Source: Clostridiales bacterium (lineage in GTDB: Bacteria; Bacillota; Clostridia; Oscillospirales; Acutalibacteraceae). Taken from it: a stretch of DNA of 14,129 nucleotides. Made by a program: the position numbers and the translations under genes. Positions 6,500 to 14,032 of this stretch are shown here, in pieces. The stretch covers positions 1-14,129 of the forward strand of contig DXYG01000070.1 of NCBI GenBank assembly GCA_019415925.1, read 5' to 3'. The notes under the pieces were generated by a model. That model did not search any database. It worked only from the letters and a program-made list of their open reading frames with translations, and had not been told where the DNA came from. Every line of letters starts with the position of its first letter. The stretch's first letter is position 1.

Positions 6500-7853
6500 A
6501 AGCAAAATCCTTTCCTGCTATATTAGGATATTGTTTTTCGGAATTTTTCGTACTGAAGGTGTGCTGCAAATACAGATACATACCGACGCACATAAAGTAC
6601 ATAATCAAATCCTGTGTGTAATGACCGACGTTACCCGTAAAGCCGTAAACGATAAACCAGACCTGGATATACAGAGAGAAGTGATAAATCATTTTTTGCG
6701 AGATATCCATCAATGGAATTTGTTTTTTCAGCAAAATTGTTCTTATAAAGGTAAAAGCAATTATTCCTACGGCGGGAATAAATCCTGTCAGTCCTAATTC
6801 ACCTAAATACTGATAGTAAATGTTGTGCGCCTGAACAGTCCATTCATCCATTCCTTGCTGTACGCACATTATGTTGACATAATAGTCCATATTTGCATAG
6901 TGGTTAAAGGATGCAATTCCTTTACCGAAAAGCGGGTTTGATTTGAACATTTCCATACAGACGTTCCAAAGATAATTTCTGCCCGACAGAGTGTTGTCAG
7001 TAGATGCAAACAGACGGTTAAAGGTGACTGCCGCCTGAGGAACAAAGAGTATAAGAAAGTAAACTGCACAGATTGCACCGCAGCCTAACAGAATGAATTT
7101 TATGTATTTTCCTTTAATTTGGTTTACAAGCATTAAAACAATCAGTGCGAGAACGGGAATTATCAGCAGAGTACGTTTGCCCGTGAGCATAAGCGCAAGG
7201 AATCCGAAAAGCGTAAGCAAAAGATGTTTTATATCTATCCTTTTGTTGACAAACATTCTGCAAATCTGCGTAGCTATAAAAATGTTGGCAACATACGCAG
7301 CCTCAGCTTTCTCGCCGCTTAAACCTGAGAAAATTCCGATATTCAGCTCTTTTTGAATAAGCTCTGTTCTTCTGTCGGAAGCAAATATGAAGCCGAGAAA
7401 ATTGGTGAAAAGCTGAGGAATTAAAACCTCAAGTATTATGGAAATTACAAAAATCAGGCTTACTATTTCAGCCGCTTTGATAAAAAAGATATAATCCTCT
7501 CTGTCAAATTGAGTAATCATTGCGATAAAGCAGGAGATATAAATCAAAGCATATTGAATTGAAAGCGTAGGATTATAGGAGTTTATAGCGCCTGCAACCA
7601 TCAGGCATATTACCAAAAGCCACACAAAGGCAGTTATGTTCAGAATCCGGAATTTAAGATTTGAGATTAGAAAAGTAATAACGCATATTCCGGCAGAAAT
7701 CAGCATTAATTCATTTTTGTAAGAAGCTATAACGGTAGTACCGCTGAAAATTATAGTAATAAATAATACAACCGATATGCTTAGAAGCAGCTTTTTTAAA
7801 TTAAGGCTCTTTTCGTTTTGCCCGGAGTTGTATATATTTGTCGGATTTTGCAT
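6462..7853 (-). CDS. O-antigen ligase/polymerase-like membrane protein (Wzy-type)
   Basis: This 463-residue multi-pass membrane protein likely polymerises flipped repeat units outside the membrane. About ten or more hydrophobic segments run from residue ~20 to ~435. Between them is the Wzy_C / O-antigen-ligase pattern: GKRTLLI at 225-231, an extracytoplasmic loop with SGRNYLWNVCMEMFKSNPLFGKGI (290-313), and AHNIYYQYLGELGLTG at 342-357. In this family the Arg and His residues of these loops are thought to be catalytically important. A ligase role cannot be excluded by motif, but the neighbouring flippase and the Gram-positive setting favour polymerase. The start ATG at 7853 has AGGTG five bases upstream, 15 bases after the GT2 gene. 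The hydrophilic tail of about 40 residues overlaps the next gene by 38 bases. Specificity is unknown, as is usual for these poorly conserved proteins. Confidence 0.87.
   Translation of the reverse strand: MQNPTNIYNSGQNEKSLNLKKLLLSISVVLFITIIFSGTTVIASYKNELMLISAGICVITFLISNLKFRILNITAFVWLLVICLMVAGAINSYNPTLSIQYALIYISCFIAMITQFDREDYIFFIKAAEIVSLIFVISIILEVLIPQLFTNFLGFIFASDRRTELIQKELNIGIFSGLSGEKAEAAYVANIFIATQICRMFVNKRIDIKHLLLTLFGFLALMLTGKRTLLIIPVLALIVLMLVNQIKGKYIKFILLGCGAICAVYFLILFVPQAAVTFNRLFASTDNTLSGRNYLWNVCMEMFKSNPLFGKGIASFNHYANMDYYVNIMCVQQGMDEWTVQAHNIYYQYLGELGLTGFIPAVGIIAFTFIRTILLKKQIPLMDISQKMIYHFSLYIQVWFIVYGFTGNVGHYTQDLIMYFMCVGMYLYLQHTFSTKNSEKQYPNIAGKDFAYENRIGNISKSN
6508..6513 (-). promoter_or_regulatory. 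Ribosome binding site favouring ATG 6499 over TTG 6505
   Basis: AAAGGA on the minus strand (part of AGGAAAGGA, 6508-6516) ends eight bases before the ATG at 6499-6497, but only two bases before the in-frame TTG at 6505. The spacing selects the ATG. The site lies within the polymerase coding sequence. Confidence 0.65.
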
Positions 7854-7868
7854 ATTATCACCTACAAC

Positions 7869-8870
7869 TTATTTGTGCATTAAAGATGATACAGTGTTCT
7901 TAAGTCTGATGTAAAGCTTGTACATCGGAACACCTGTGCGGATAAGACGATACTCTATAAGTTCTCGTTTTGAAAGATAATTTTTCAGATAATCAGGCGG
8001 AGTTTGCCTGAAAAGAGAGAGCATCTTTTGGTAACAGCGGTTTATTTCATCATCATTAAGGTCGAAATCTAAAATACTTCTCATATTAGCAAGATAAACT
8101 TTGTAAAGATTAACCTGCGCAAATTCAGAATATTGAGGATATTCCGAATTAATTAGCTGTACTGTTCTTTGCGCAAGTATCAGAGAAGAAAGATTTTTTC
8201 TGCCGTATTTTGAGTGCATTGCAGAGCTTTTGCTGACAACATAAATATATTCCTTTCCGCTGTAAAATGCGACTTTTTTACAGTTTAAAAAAACCTGTAG
8301 CATAAACATTTTATCTTCAGCTATAGCCATACCTTCGGGAAACTCTATACCGTTCAAAACCGAACGCTTGAATAAATGTTCCCATACTTCCGTACCGTGA
8401 GAGCTTTTCTTTGTTAAAATCCATTTTACACATTCATCTGTGCTTTTAATATTCACTTCTCCGCTGACGCAGTGGACGCTGAAGTCTTTTTTATGCTCAT
8501 ATTGAGTGATAAAATCCATATGAACTGCGTCGCAGGAATTTTCGGTAAGTATTTCGTACAAATGCTCGTACATAGTCGGAAAAGGAAAATCATCGGCGTC
8601 GCAAAAGCCTATATATTCGCCTGACGCATACTTAAGGCCTGTGTTGCGTGCGGCTGAAACTCCGCCGTTTTTCTGAGGAATAACCTTTATCCGGCTGTCA
8701 CTGCCTGCCAGTGAATTGCAGATTTCAAGGCTGTTGTCGGTTGAACCGTCATCAACCAAAATTATTTCAATATTGTTATAAGTCTGATTTAAAAGTGCTC
8801 TGATTGTAACCTCAAGTGTCTTGGACGCATTATATACAGGCACAATTACGGAAATTAGTGGATAATTCAT
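7869..8870 (-). CDS. Glycosyltransferase family 2
   Basis: This 333-residue enzyme has a GT-A fold and should transfer a nucleotide-activated sugar to the lipid-linked repeat unit in the cytoplasm. The N terminus has SVIVPVYNAS at 7-16, VDDGSTD at 39-45 (nucleotide binding), GGVSAARNTGL at 69-79 and a DADD metal-binding motif at 91-94. Around 176-187, FPEG..IAED places the acidic residues usual for the catalytic base region. The C-terminal third is variable and probably sets acceptor specificity. There is no membrane helix. The start at 8870 fits the conserved beginning of the domain, but the ribosome site is weak: GAGG lies about 13 bases upstream. It is the first gene after a 191-base gap in the operon and may have its own promoter there. 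The sugar cannot be predicted. Confidence 0.92.
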   Translation of the reverse strand: MNYPLISVIVPVYNASKTLEVTIRALLNQTYNNIEIILVDDGSTDNSLEICNSLAGSDSRIKVIPQKNGGVSAARNTGLKYASGEYIGFCDADDFPFPTMYEHLYEILTENSCDAVHMDFITQYEHKKDFSVHCVSGEVNIKSTDECVKWILTKKSSHGTEVWEHLFKRSVLNGIEFPEGMAIAEDKMFMLQVFLNCKKVAFYSGKEYIYVVSKSSAMHSKYGRKNLSSLILAQRTVQLINSEYPQYSEFAQVNLYKVYLANMRSILDFDLNDDEINRCYQKMLSLFRQTPPDYLKNYLSKRELIEYRLIRTGVPMYKLYIRLKNTVSSLMHK

Positions 8871-9061
8871 CGAATTTATCTAACCTCATTTTTTAACTTT
8901 TTGTAAAAGCGAAAGCAAGCCTGTTTTTTACAGCATTACTTTAAGCATTGTAAAGTGCGTTTTTGAAAACTCAGCTAACTTTGCATTGCGAACATTATTC
9001 TGACGCTTTACGTCAGGGTGGAACAACAGCAAAGTCCGATTTTTTTCATTTTTACCCCCGA
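8871..9061 (-). other. 191-bp intergenic gap inside the operon with hairpin, possible promoter and ORF-like remnant
   Basis: No credible gene is present. On the minus strand one frame stays open from the end of the upstream gene to a TAA, reading for example LLLFHPDVKRQNNVRNAKL, without a start of its own. In another frame GGGGG plus ATGAAAAAAATC gives a 13-codon peptide ending at TAA. A perfect hairpin, CTGACG-cttta-CGTCAG, lies at 9000-9016 without a clear T-run on either side. A weak promoter for the GT2 gene is possible: TTTACA (8949-8954) and TGTAAA (8927-8932) spaced by 16. The stretch may be a dispersed non-coding repeat or the scar of a lost gene; sequence alone does not tell. Confidence 0.4.
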
Positions 9062-10228
9062 TTATTTTTTAAGACAGTGTTTGATTTTGCCCTTGAGCGA
9101 GATGGGAATTAATGTCTTGATTCGGCTCTTTAATCCAATCTTAACGGCAAGTTTTTCGGAAATGTATTTATTGAAATCTCCGTCTATTCCCTTATAAATA
9201 TCATCTCTGCAAGCAGGTCTTTTTGCAGGCTCAGAAAGGTTTTTATTCATTTTTACGGCATTTTCAAGCGTTGACGGAATACATTCAATGCTTTCTGAAA
9301 GTTCTTTCCACAGCTTTTTCCCCTTTTCGGAGTTTACAAGCACAAGAGAAACTCCGTTTTTGTCGTAAAAATCAGGATTAAGGAATTCGATTCCCCAGAA
9401 ATCCGCAAGAGTAATGTCGCTTACTCTCTCGGAATTTGCAAATTTGCACGAGTAACAGCTTTCTCTCAGTGTTTTTACATTAAGAAACGCATTGTAATAA
9501 GGGTCAAAAAGTCCGTCGGCAGTTTTGCTTTTTTCGGCTGTCTCAACAAGGTAATAACGTCCCCAGCCCTTTTTCTGCTTACTGCGGAAGCTGTAGCCTG
9601 TAATTTTGCCGTTGAGCTTTTTGCCGAGATAGTCCATATATTTTTCAAACAGCAGAGGACTCGGAACTCCGTGACAAACAATGTCAACGGTAATCAGCCT
9701 TTCGGGTACACAGCCTAAAAATGCTTTAAGACCTGCCACCTGACAGCCCGTTCCGCTGAAAAGCACATACCTGCCCTTGTCAAGCTCGGCTTTTACCTTT
9801 GAATAAACGCCCCTTGTGTCGCTCTGAACGTACTTGGAGCCTTGCAGCTTTTGCAAATCCTTTGCATTGTCAATGCAGATATGACGGGCCGTCAGGCTTT
9901 CGTCAAATGCACAGCCGAAAACAACGCCTCCTTTGTCGAGCACGTATTTTGCGACAGGAACAAAAATTCCGCCCGAGGTGCTGTTAAAAGACTCGGACAG
10001 ATTTTTATATTTTGCACCGTAAACATCGGGTGCTTTGCTTTTACTTACATCGGCAATAAGGGGGCAGTGCTTTGTGCAGAGTCCGCATTCAACGCAGAGC
10101 GAATTATCAACAACGGGGTACATAAAGCCCTCGCTGTCGGGAGCAAAGCTTATGCAGTTTTTCGGGCAAACCTGCTCGCAGGCAGTACAGCCGCAGCAGT
10201 CTTTTCCGAGAGTTGTGATATTATTCAT
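9062..10228 (-). CDS. FrhB/FdhB-family Fe-S flavoprotein 2 ('coenzyme F420 hydrogenase beta subunit'-like)
   Basis: This 388-residue protein is a paralogue of the one at 2767-3897, with the same motif positions. Two 4Fe-4S motifs occur at C11-x2-C14-x2-C17-x3-C21-P and C45-x2-C48-x2-C51-x3-C55-P. The FrhB core has GSKYVQSD near 130-137, LFSGTGCQV at 156-164, DIVCHGVPSP at 182-191, RESCYSCKF at 255-263 and DITLADFWGIE at 271-281. The C terminus is basic (about the last 30 residues), which could aid membrane or partner contact. It starts three bases after the stop of pyruvyl-transferase-family gene 2, and its ribosome site GAGGAA lies in the last codons of that gene, so the two are tightly coupled. 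No hydrogenase, formate dehydrogenase or F420-biosynthesis gene is in view. The family is known to include FAD/Fe-S enzymes that take electrons from ferredoxin and reduce C=C bonds (the divinyl chlorophyllide reductase BciB). A reductive step on a sugar substituent is therefore conceivable but unproven. Confidence 0.9.
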   Translation of the reverse strand: MNNITTLGKDCCGCTACEQVCPKNCISFAPDSEGFMYPVVDNSLCVECGLCTKHCPLIADVSKSKAPDVYGAKYKNLSESFNSTSGGIFVPVAKYVLDKGGVVFGCAFDESLTARHICIDNAKDLQKLQGSKYVQSDTRGVYSKVKAELDKGRYVLFSGTGCQVAGLKAFLGCVPERLITVDIVCHGVPSPLLFEKYMDYLGKKLNGKITGYSFRSKQKKGWGRYYLVETAEKSKTADGLFDPYYNAFLNVKTLRESCYSCKFANSERVSDITLADFWGIEFLNPDFYDKNGVSLVLVNSEKGKKLWKELSESIECIPSTLENAVKMNKNLSEPAKRPACRDDIYKGIDGDFNKYISEKLAVKIGLKSRIKTLIPISLKGKIKHCLKK

Positions 10229-10231
10229 TAG

Positions 10232-11344
10232 TTATTCCTCTATCATTCTGCGCAGAATATCAAGTGATTTTTGACGTTCTGTTCCTATAATTTTATTTAC
10301 CTTTTCAAAATCAATCGGCTTATCGGCAATTGAAAAATCATCGTAGCTCTGTAAAATTCTGTTTTCAAGACCGACAAGCTCCAGAATACTGCGGTTGCGT
10401 TCGCTGTATTTGTTGGGAAGAATGTCAACAAATTCCGTGTTAAGTCCGATTGCAAACGCCGTTCCGTGGAATGAGTCGGTAAGAAAATATCCGGCGTTTT
10501 TTATGTACCATAAAAATTCCTCTATCGGAGGACAGGATATGAATTTGCCGCACTTTACAAAATGATGAAAGTAAGGATGCACTCTGTAAAGCGGTAAATT
10601 CTTTTTCTTTGCAAAGGCTTTTGCGTACCTGTCAAATTCCTTGTTCGGGTGGAGCTGATAAACAAGAATGTACTTCTGCTCGGGCTGTTTTTTCGGAATG
10701 ATTTTTTCCCAGTCCTTTTTCTCAATCAGAAACGTAGGGTCAAGCACCTGCACAGCCTCAACACCCAGATTTTCTGCAATCTTAATGCCGCTGTTTTCTC
10801 TGATAGCAACGTGGTCGTAGCGCTTGAGCCACTTTGTAATGTTTTCTTTGTCCTCTTCTTTTATGCTTTTTCCGCCGAAGCTCGCCGCATATGCAATCTT
10901 CTTTTTGCCGTCAGGCACAAAAGAGAGAAAATACGCCGAGTCAATTTCATCTTTTGTAATTGTGTTCCACACCTGGTCACTGCCCGTCATATAAACATCT
11001 GCGTCGGGAAGGTCGTTTTTCAATTCGTCAACGGTGTTGTATTCTTTTTCCGTAACCTTAAACAAAGGCTTTCTGTATTCATTGAATTTTTTTACCGCAT
11101 AATCGAAAACAGGCTTTTGCGTTACTCTGTATAATGCTCTCGTAAGTGCGTTTTTGTTCCAGCGTGAGGTTTGGAGTAATGTCTTTGCAATGTTTTCGGG
11201 CTTTTCATCCTTACGCCAGTAGTTTATGCAGACAGGCTCATAGCCGAGATTTTCCAGAGCCGTCTGAGTTGCGTAGGTCTGGAGTGCAGAGCCGTAATTA
11301 GATACGGTGTGACGTGTTAAATAAGCAACCTTTTTTTTGCCCAT
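10232..11344 (-). CDS. Polysaccharide pyruvyl transferase family protein 2
   Basis: This 370-residue cytoplasmic protein shares the pyruvyl-transferase-family layout with the protein at 5423-6499. It has SNYGSALQTYATQTAL near 15-30, TGSDQVWN at 120-127, VLDPTFLI at 200-207 followed by DW, and DSFHGTAF at 290-297 with the conserved His. By family it should use phosphoenolpyruvate to modify a sugar of the repeat unit. The frame is open 44 codons further upstream to 11476, but that extension lies wholly inside the GT4 gene and has no family resemblance. The ATG at 11344 has GGGAGAG eight bases upstream and begins the conserved fold (KKVAYLTRHTV). The gene follows GT4 after 16 bases and precedes the FrhB-like gene by three, forming a compact two-gene module. 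Having two pyruvyl-transferase-family genes in one locus suggests two substituted sugars or two different modifications. Confidence 0.9.
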   Translation of the reverse strand: MGKKKVAYLTRHTVSNYGSALQTYATQTALENLGYEPVCINYWRKDEKPENIAKTLLQTSRWNKNALTRALYRVTQKPVFDYAVKKFNEYRKPLFKVTEKEYNTVDELKNDLPDADVYMTGSDQVWNTITKDEIDSAYFLSFVPDGKKKIAYAASFGGKSIKEEDKENITKWLKRYDHVAIRENSGIKIAENLGVEAVQVLDPTFLIEKKDWEKIIPKKQPEQKYILVYQLHPNKEFDRYAKAFAKKKNLPLYRVHPYFHHFVKCGKFISCPPIEEFLWYIKNAGYFLTDSFHGTAFAIGLNTEFVDILPNKYSERNRSILELVGLENRILQSYDDFSIADKPIDFEKVNKIIGTERQKSLDILRRMIEE

Positions 11345-11352
11345 ATTTAAAA

Positions 11353-11359
11353 CTCTCCC
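11353..11359 (-). promoter_or_regulatory. Ribosome binding site fixing the start of pyruvyl-transferase-family gene 2
   Basis: GGGAGAG on the minus strand ends eight bases before ATG 11344-11342 and lies in the short gap after the GT4 stop codon. It argues against the 44-codon longer reading frame. Confidence 0.8.
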
Positions 11360-11360
11360 A

Positions 11361-12494
11361 TTAATTCTTCTGCTCACTGCGAGCTCTGAGCGTGCGTTCA
11401 ATATAGAAATTCTGTAGCCGGTCGGCTGTTTCCTGAATGTCGAAGCCTGCGTCACGGATTTCCCTGATGCAGTCACGGCGCTTGTAGGAGTTTACAAGGC
11501 TGAGAGCCTCGTCTGCCCATTCCCCTGCGCTGTTTTTGAGTGATTTTGTGTGCAGATGAGGAACAATATAAACCTCAGGGGTTATAACGTCGCTCATCAG
11601 AACGGGCAAGCCTGATGCCTGAGCCTCAACGCCTGTCAGCGGAAGTCCCTCCCATAGCGACGGGAACAGGAACAAATCAAAAGCCTGATACAGCCTGTTT
11701 ACGTCGTTTCTCACGCCGAGAAAGCGCACGCAGTCCTGAAGTCCGATCTGAGAAACTTTCTTTTCATTTTCCTCTCTTAACTGTCCCTCACCGACCATAA
11801 CAAGTACGGTTTTGGGGTTCTTCTTATGTATTTCATTAAAAATGTCAATGAGAAATCCGTGATTTTTCTGCTGCATAAATCTGCCGACGTGACCTATCAG
11901 GATTTCGTCGGTAATATTAAGCTCACGTCTTACGTCGGCTCTTACCTGCTCGTTAAATCTGAATTTTTCGGTTTCAACGCCGTTTTTGATAAATTTCACC
12001 TTACCGTCGGCAACAGCCTTTTTGCCGTAGCTCCATTCGCCTGCGGGCGTTGAGCACATAAACATATCGGTGCAGTGATTCTTGATGAACATTTTTTCGT
12101 ATAAAAAGAAAAAGTATTTCAGATTTACAACCGTTTTTGCATTGTGACTGTGCGCAATACGTGTCGGAACTCCGAGCTTGTGCGCATATTTCAGCGGCCA
12201 TAAATTAAGCTCTGCGTGGCAGTGAAACACCTTGTATTCAGGGTGTGCCTCAAGTATTTCGCAGACGCTCGACCTAAAGCTGTGAATTTTAAAGGGATTA
12301 AACGGAGGTGTTCTGTAAATTTTTCCTCCCATTGAGGTGACCTCGTCTTCATACAGTCCCTTGTCGGGGCGGTGCACCATAAAGTCAAACTGTAACTGTT
12401 CTCTGTCGATATGTCTGTAAAGGTTCATAAGCAGCGCTTCAATGCCGCCGGGATTGAGAATAACGTCCTCGTGCAAAACTCTTATAGGTTCCAT
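11361..12494 (-). CDS. Glycosyltransferase family 4 (GT-B, group 1)
   Basis: This 377-residue retaining glycosyltransferase is of the kind found in Firmicutes exopolysaccharide loci. The N-terminal domain has NPGGIE at 14-19 (acceptor side, glycine-rich loop), HCHAELN near 91-97 and AHSHNA at 114-119. The C-terminal nucleotide-sugar domain has IGHVGRFMQQKNH at 200-212, VMVGEGQLR at 232-240, and PSLWEGLPLTGVEAQASGLP at 278-297, containing the E-x7-E signature (E282 and E290). It is probably cytoplasmic and peripheral to the membrane. The start is ATG 12494 with GGAGGT about 11 bases upstream, spanning the four-base gap after the acyltransferase gene. Base composition here looks more GC-rich than in the polymerase and GT2 genes. 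The donor sugar is not predictable. Confidence 0.93.
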   Translation of the reverse strand: MEPIRVLHEDVILNPGGIEALLMNLYRHIDREQLQFDFMVHRPDKGLYEDEVTSMGGKIYRTPPFNPFKIHSFRSSVCEILEAHPEYKVFHCHAELNLWPLKYAHKLGVPTRIAHSHNAKTVVNLKYFFFLYEKMFIKNHCTDMFMCSTPAGEWSYGKKAVADGKVKFIKNGVETEKFRFNEQVRADVRRELNITDEILIGHVGRFMQQKNHGFLIDIFNEIHKKNPKTVLVMVGEGQLREENEKKVSQIGLQDCVRFLGVRNDVNRLYQAFDLFLFPSLWEGLPLTGVEAQASGLPVLMSDVITPEVYIVPHLHTKSLKNSAGEWADEALSLVNSYKRRDCIREIRDAGFDIQETADRLQNFYIERTLRARSEQKN

Positions 12495-12498
12495 CGGT

Positions 12499-13005
12499 TT
12501 ACTTTACCTCCGAATTATTTATCTGACTGAGTATAAGGCGGCTCTCGTTTTTGACAACCGTATTGTCGGGAATGTCCTTGTAAATCAGACAGCCTGCGCC
12601 GATAACGCAGTGGTTTCCGATTTTAACGCCCTTGAGGATAGTGACGTTACTGCAAATCCAGCAGTCGTTTCCGATTTCAACGGGAGCAGTCGAAAAGCCC
12701 TGCTCCTTTATCGGGCGTGAAGTATCTTTAAAGCAGTGATTCTGGTCGTAGATTTTTATCCCCTCGCCGAAAATGCATCTGTCGCCGATTTTGATTTTTT
12801 CAAGGCAGTTGAGCGAACAGCCGTTGTTAAAAAAGCAATCGTTGCCAAGCTCAACTCTTCCGCCTTTTTCAATATAAAGAGAAAAGTTTTTTCTGAAGGT
12901 GGTATTTTTGCCGAAGGAAATACCCTTTCCGTAGGCAAGCTTGTAAAAGAACTTTTTAACAGCGGCGGCAAGGTGAAACTTCGCCTTAATCAGCATAATT
13001 CCCAT
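12499..13005 (-). CDS. Hexapeptide-repeat acyltransferase (WbbJ/Maa-like sugar O-acetyltransferase)
   Basis: This 168-residue protein is a left-handed beta-helix acyltransferase that probably moves an acetyl group from acetyl-CoA to a hydroxyl of the repeat unit. Hexapeptide-type turns run from about residue 48 to 142 (VELGNDC, IKIGDRCIFG, VEIGNDCWI, VKIGNHCVIGAG). The loop YDQNH at 86-90 supplies the likely catalytic His90, as in DHDH-type loops of the family. The WICSNVTILKGVKIG segment at 116-130 is typical of the WbbJ branch. Residues 1-30 are a hydrophobic/basic helix that may sit on the membrane. The start ATG 13005 has GGAGAT six bases upstream. It lies 14 bases after GT8 and four before GT4, so it is part of the same operon. 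Size is slightly small for the family but complete. The exact acyl group and target are inferred only from family and context. Confidence 0.9.
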   Translation of the reverse strand: MGIMLIKAKFHLAAAVKKFFYKLAYGKGISFGKNTTFRKNFSLYIEKGGRVELGNDCFFNNGCSLNCLEKIKIGDRCIFGEGIKIYDQNHCFKDTSRPIKEQGFSTAPVEIGNDCWICSNVTILKGVKIGNHCVIGAGCLIYKDIPDNTVVKNESRLILSQINNSEVK

Positions 13006-13019
13006 TAGTTTATCTCCGT

Positions 13020-14009
13020 TTACTTTTTAAATTTGTGTATTAACGGCATCACTGTTTCGTGAACAAAGCCGATTGACCATGTAACAAAGCCCTGAGGAAG
13101 AATATTAAACGTTTTGTACGCCGCCTTTTTTACAGCGTTTCTTTCGTCTTTCCACAAAGGCTCGTCAGCCCATTCACTGCGGCTTTTGAAGTCAAGGTAT
13201 TTTGAAAGCAGAGGGTGGGCGTTGTTTTCTATCCAAGGACGTGTTCCGTCCATAAAGCAGGTTGTAAAATGCACGATGCAGGGGTTTTCAACGGCATTTT
13301 TAACTTCTTCTTCGCTGTAATAATTGCTGACACGCTTAACGTATTTCAGATTTTTGAATTTAATATAGAAAACCATTGAATAAACATTGAAATTCAGAGG
13401 AAGCCTGATTTTTTCATCGTTAGTTGTGCAGGCATTGATAACAGCCTGGTCTACAAAAGAAAGATGTGAATGCTCACGTATGTATTTTTTGAACTTTTCC
13501 TCCGTGCCGTCTGTGCGGATTTTTTTAAGATTGAGCATAATGTTGCCGGCGTTGATGTAGGTGCTGTCGCTTGCAAGTCCTACCTCGGCTTTGTAGTGGT
13601 CGCCAATGCAGTCAAGCGCACCTGCGACAATTTTGCCGTCCATATCGGTGTTCCAGAGCGGCTCAAGCGATGACATAACCATAGTGTCGCAGTCAACGTG
13701 GATTACCTTTTCAACCGACTCGGGAAGGAGACTTGCCTCAAAAAGTCTGCCGAAGGTGCTGATGTTCCACCTGCCGATGTCAATTGACGTGCCTGCAAGC
13801 TTTTCAATGTCTGCAATCGGAATAAAAGTAAGCTTTCTGCCGAAATCGGCGCAGGTCTTTTTAAATTTGTCCTTATTTTTATCACTTATATGGTTGTCAA
13901 CAATAAAAATGTTGATTTCCTCCGACTCTTTGTTGCTTTCGAGAAGTGAAAACAACGAAACGCCCGCAATCGGAGCGTAGCTGTCGGAGCTTGAATAGAC
14001 TATGTTCAT
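13020..14009 (-). CDS. Glycosyltransferase family 8
   Basis: This 329-residue GT-A retaining glycosyltransferase is of the LgtC-like GT8 family and would transfer a UDP-activated hexose (often galactose or glucose) to the growing repeat unit. It begins MNIVYSSSDSYAP, the usual GT8 opening. It carries the DxD metal site at D106-C-D108, preceded by KVIHV. Then come YINAGNIMLNL at 151-161, FVDQAVINA at 185-193, and HFTT...RPW at 247-259. The C-terminal ~60 residues are variable and end in basic residues. The frame is open eight codons further to an ATG at 14033, but GGGAGGG at 14013-14019 lies between the two and directly serves the ATG at 14009, so the shorter form is chosen. It is the first gene of the minus-strand operon in this window. 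Confidence 0.92.
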   Translation of the reverse strand: MNIVYSSSDSYAPIAGVSLFSLLESNKESEEINIFIVDNHISDKNKDKFKKTCADFGRKLTFIPIADIEKLAGTSIDIGRWNISTFGRLFEASLLPESVEKVIHVDCDTMVMSSLEPLWNTDMDGKIVAGALDCIGDHYKAEVGLASDSTYINAGNIMLNLKKIRTDGTEEKFKKYIREHSHLSFVDQAVINACTTNDEKIRLPLNFNVYSMVFYIKFKNLKYVKRVSNYYSEEEVKNAVENPCIVHFTTCFMDGTRPWIENNAHPLLSKYLDFKSRSEWADEPLWKDERNAVKKAAYKTFNILPQGFVTWSIGFVHETVMPLIHKFKK

Positions 14010-14012
14010 ATA

Positions 14013-14019
14013 CCCTCCC
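14013..14019 (-). promoter_or_regulatory. Ribosome binding site deciding the start of the GT8 gene
   Basis: GGGAGGG on the minus strand lies three bases before ATG 14009-14007. It would be inside the coding sequence if the upstream in-frame ATG at 14033 were used, and that ATG has no such site. Confidence 0.8.
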
Positions 14020-14032
14020 GCATTAATAACCA

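Noticed and set aside
6104..6526. 140-codon plus-strand open frame
   Set aside because: Antisense shadow of pyruvyl-transferase-family gene 1 and the polymerase end; no motif or ribosome site.
8995..9020. Terminator for the FrhB-like gene 2 transcript
   Set aside because: The CTGACG/CGTCAG stem is only six pairs and is not followed by a T-run on the minus strand; kept only as a hairpin within the gap.
2767..10228. Hydrogenase or formate dehydrogenase operon suggested by the two FrhB-like proteins
   Set aside because: All neighbours are polysaccharide genes; no catalytic subunit, maturation or F420 gene is present.
9842..10231. 129-codon plus-strand open frame
   Set aside because: Antisense to the conserved Fe-S region of FrhB-like protein 2, whose Cys spacing forces the open frame.
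10649..11134. 161-codon plus-strand open frame
   Set aside because: It is antisense to pyruvyl-transferase-family gene 2, which has clear family motifs; the translation is not recognisable.
11345..11476. 44-codon N-terminal extension of pyruvyl-transferase-family gene 2
   Set aside because: It lies inside the GT4 coding region, shows no family similarity and has no ribosome site, whereas ATG 11344 has GGGAGAG at good spacing.
13606..13980. 124-codon plus-strand open frame
   Set aside because: Antisense to the N-terminal domain of GT8; no independent support.
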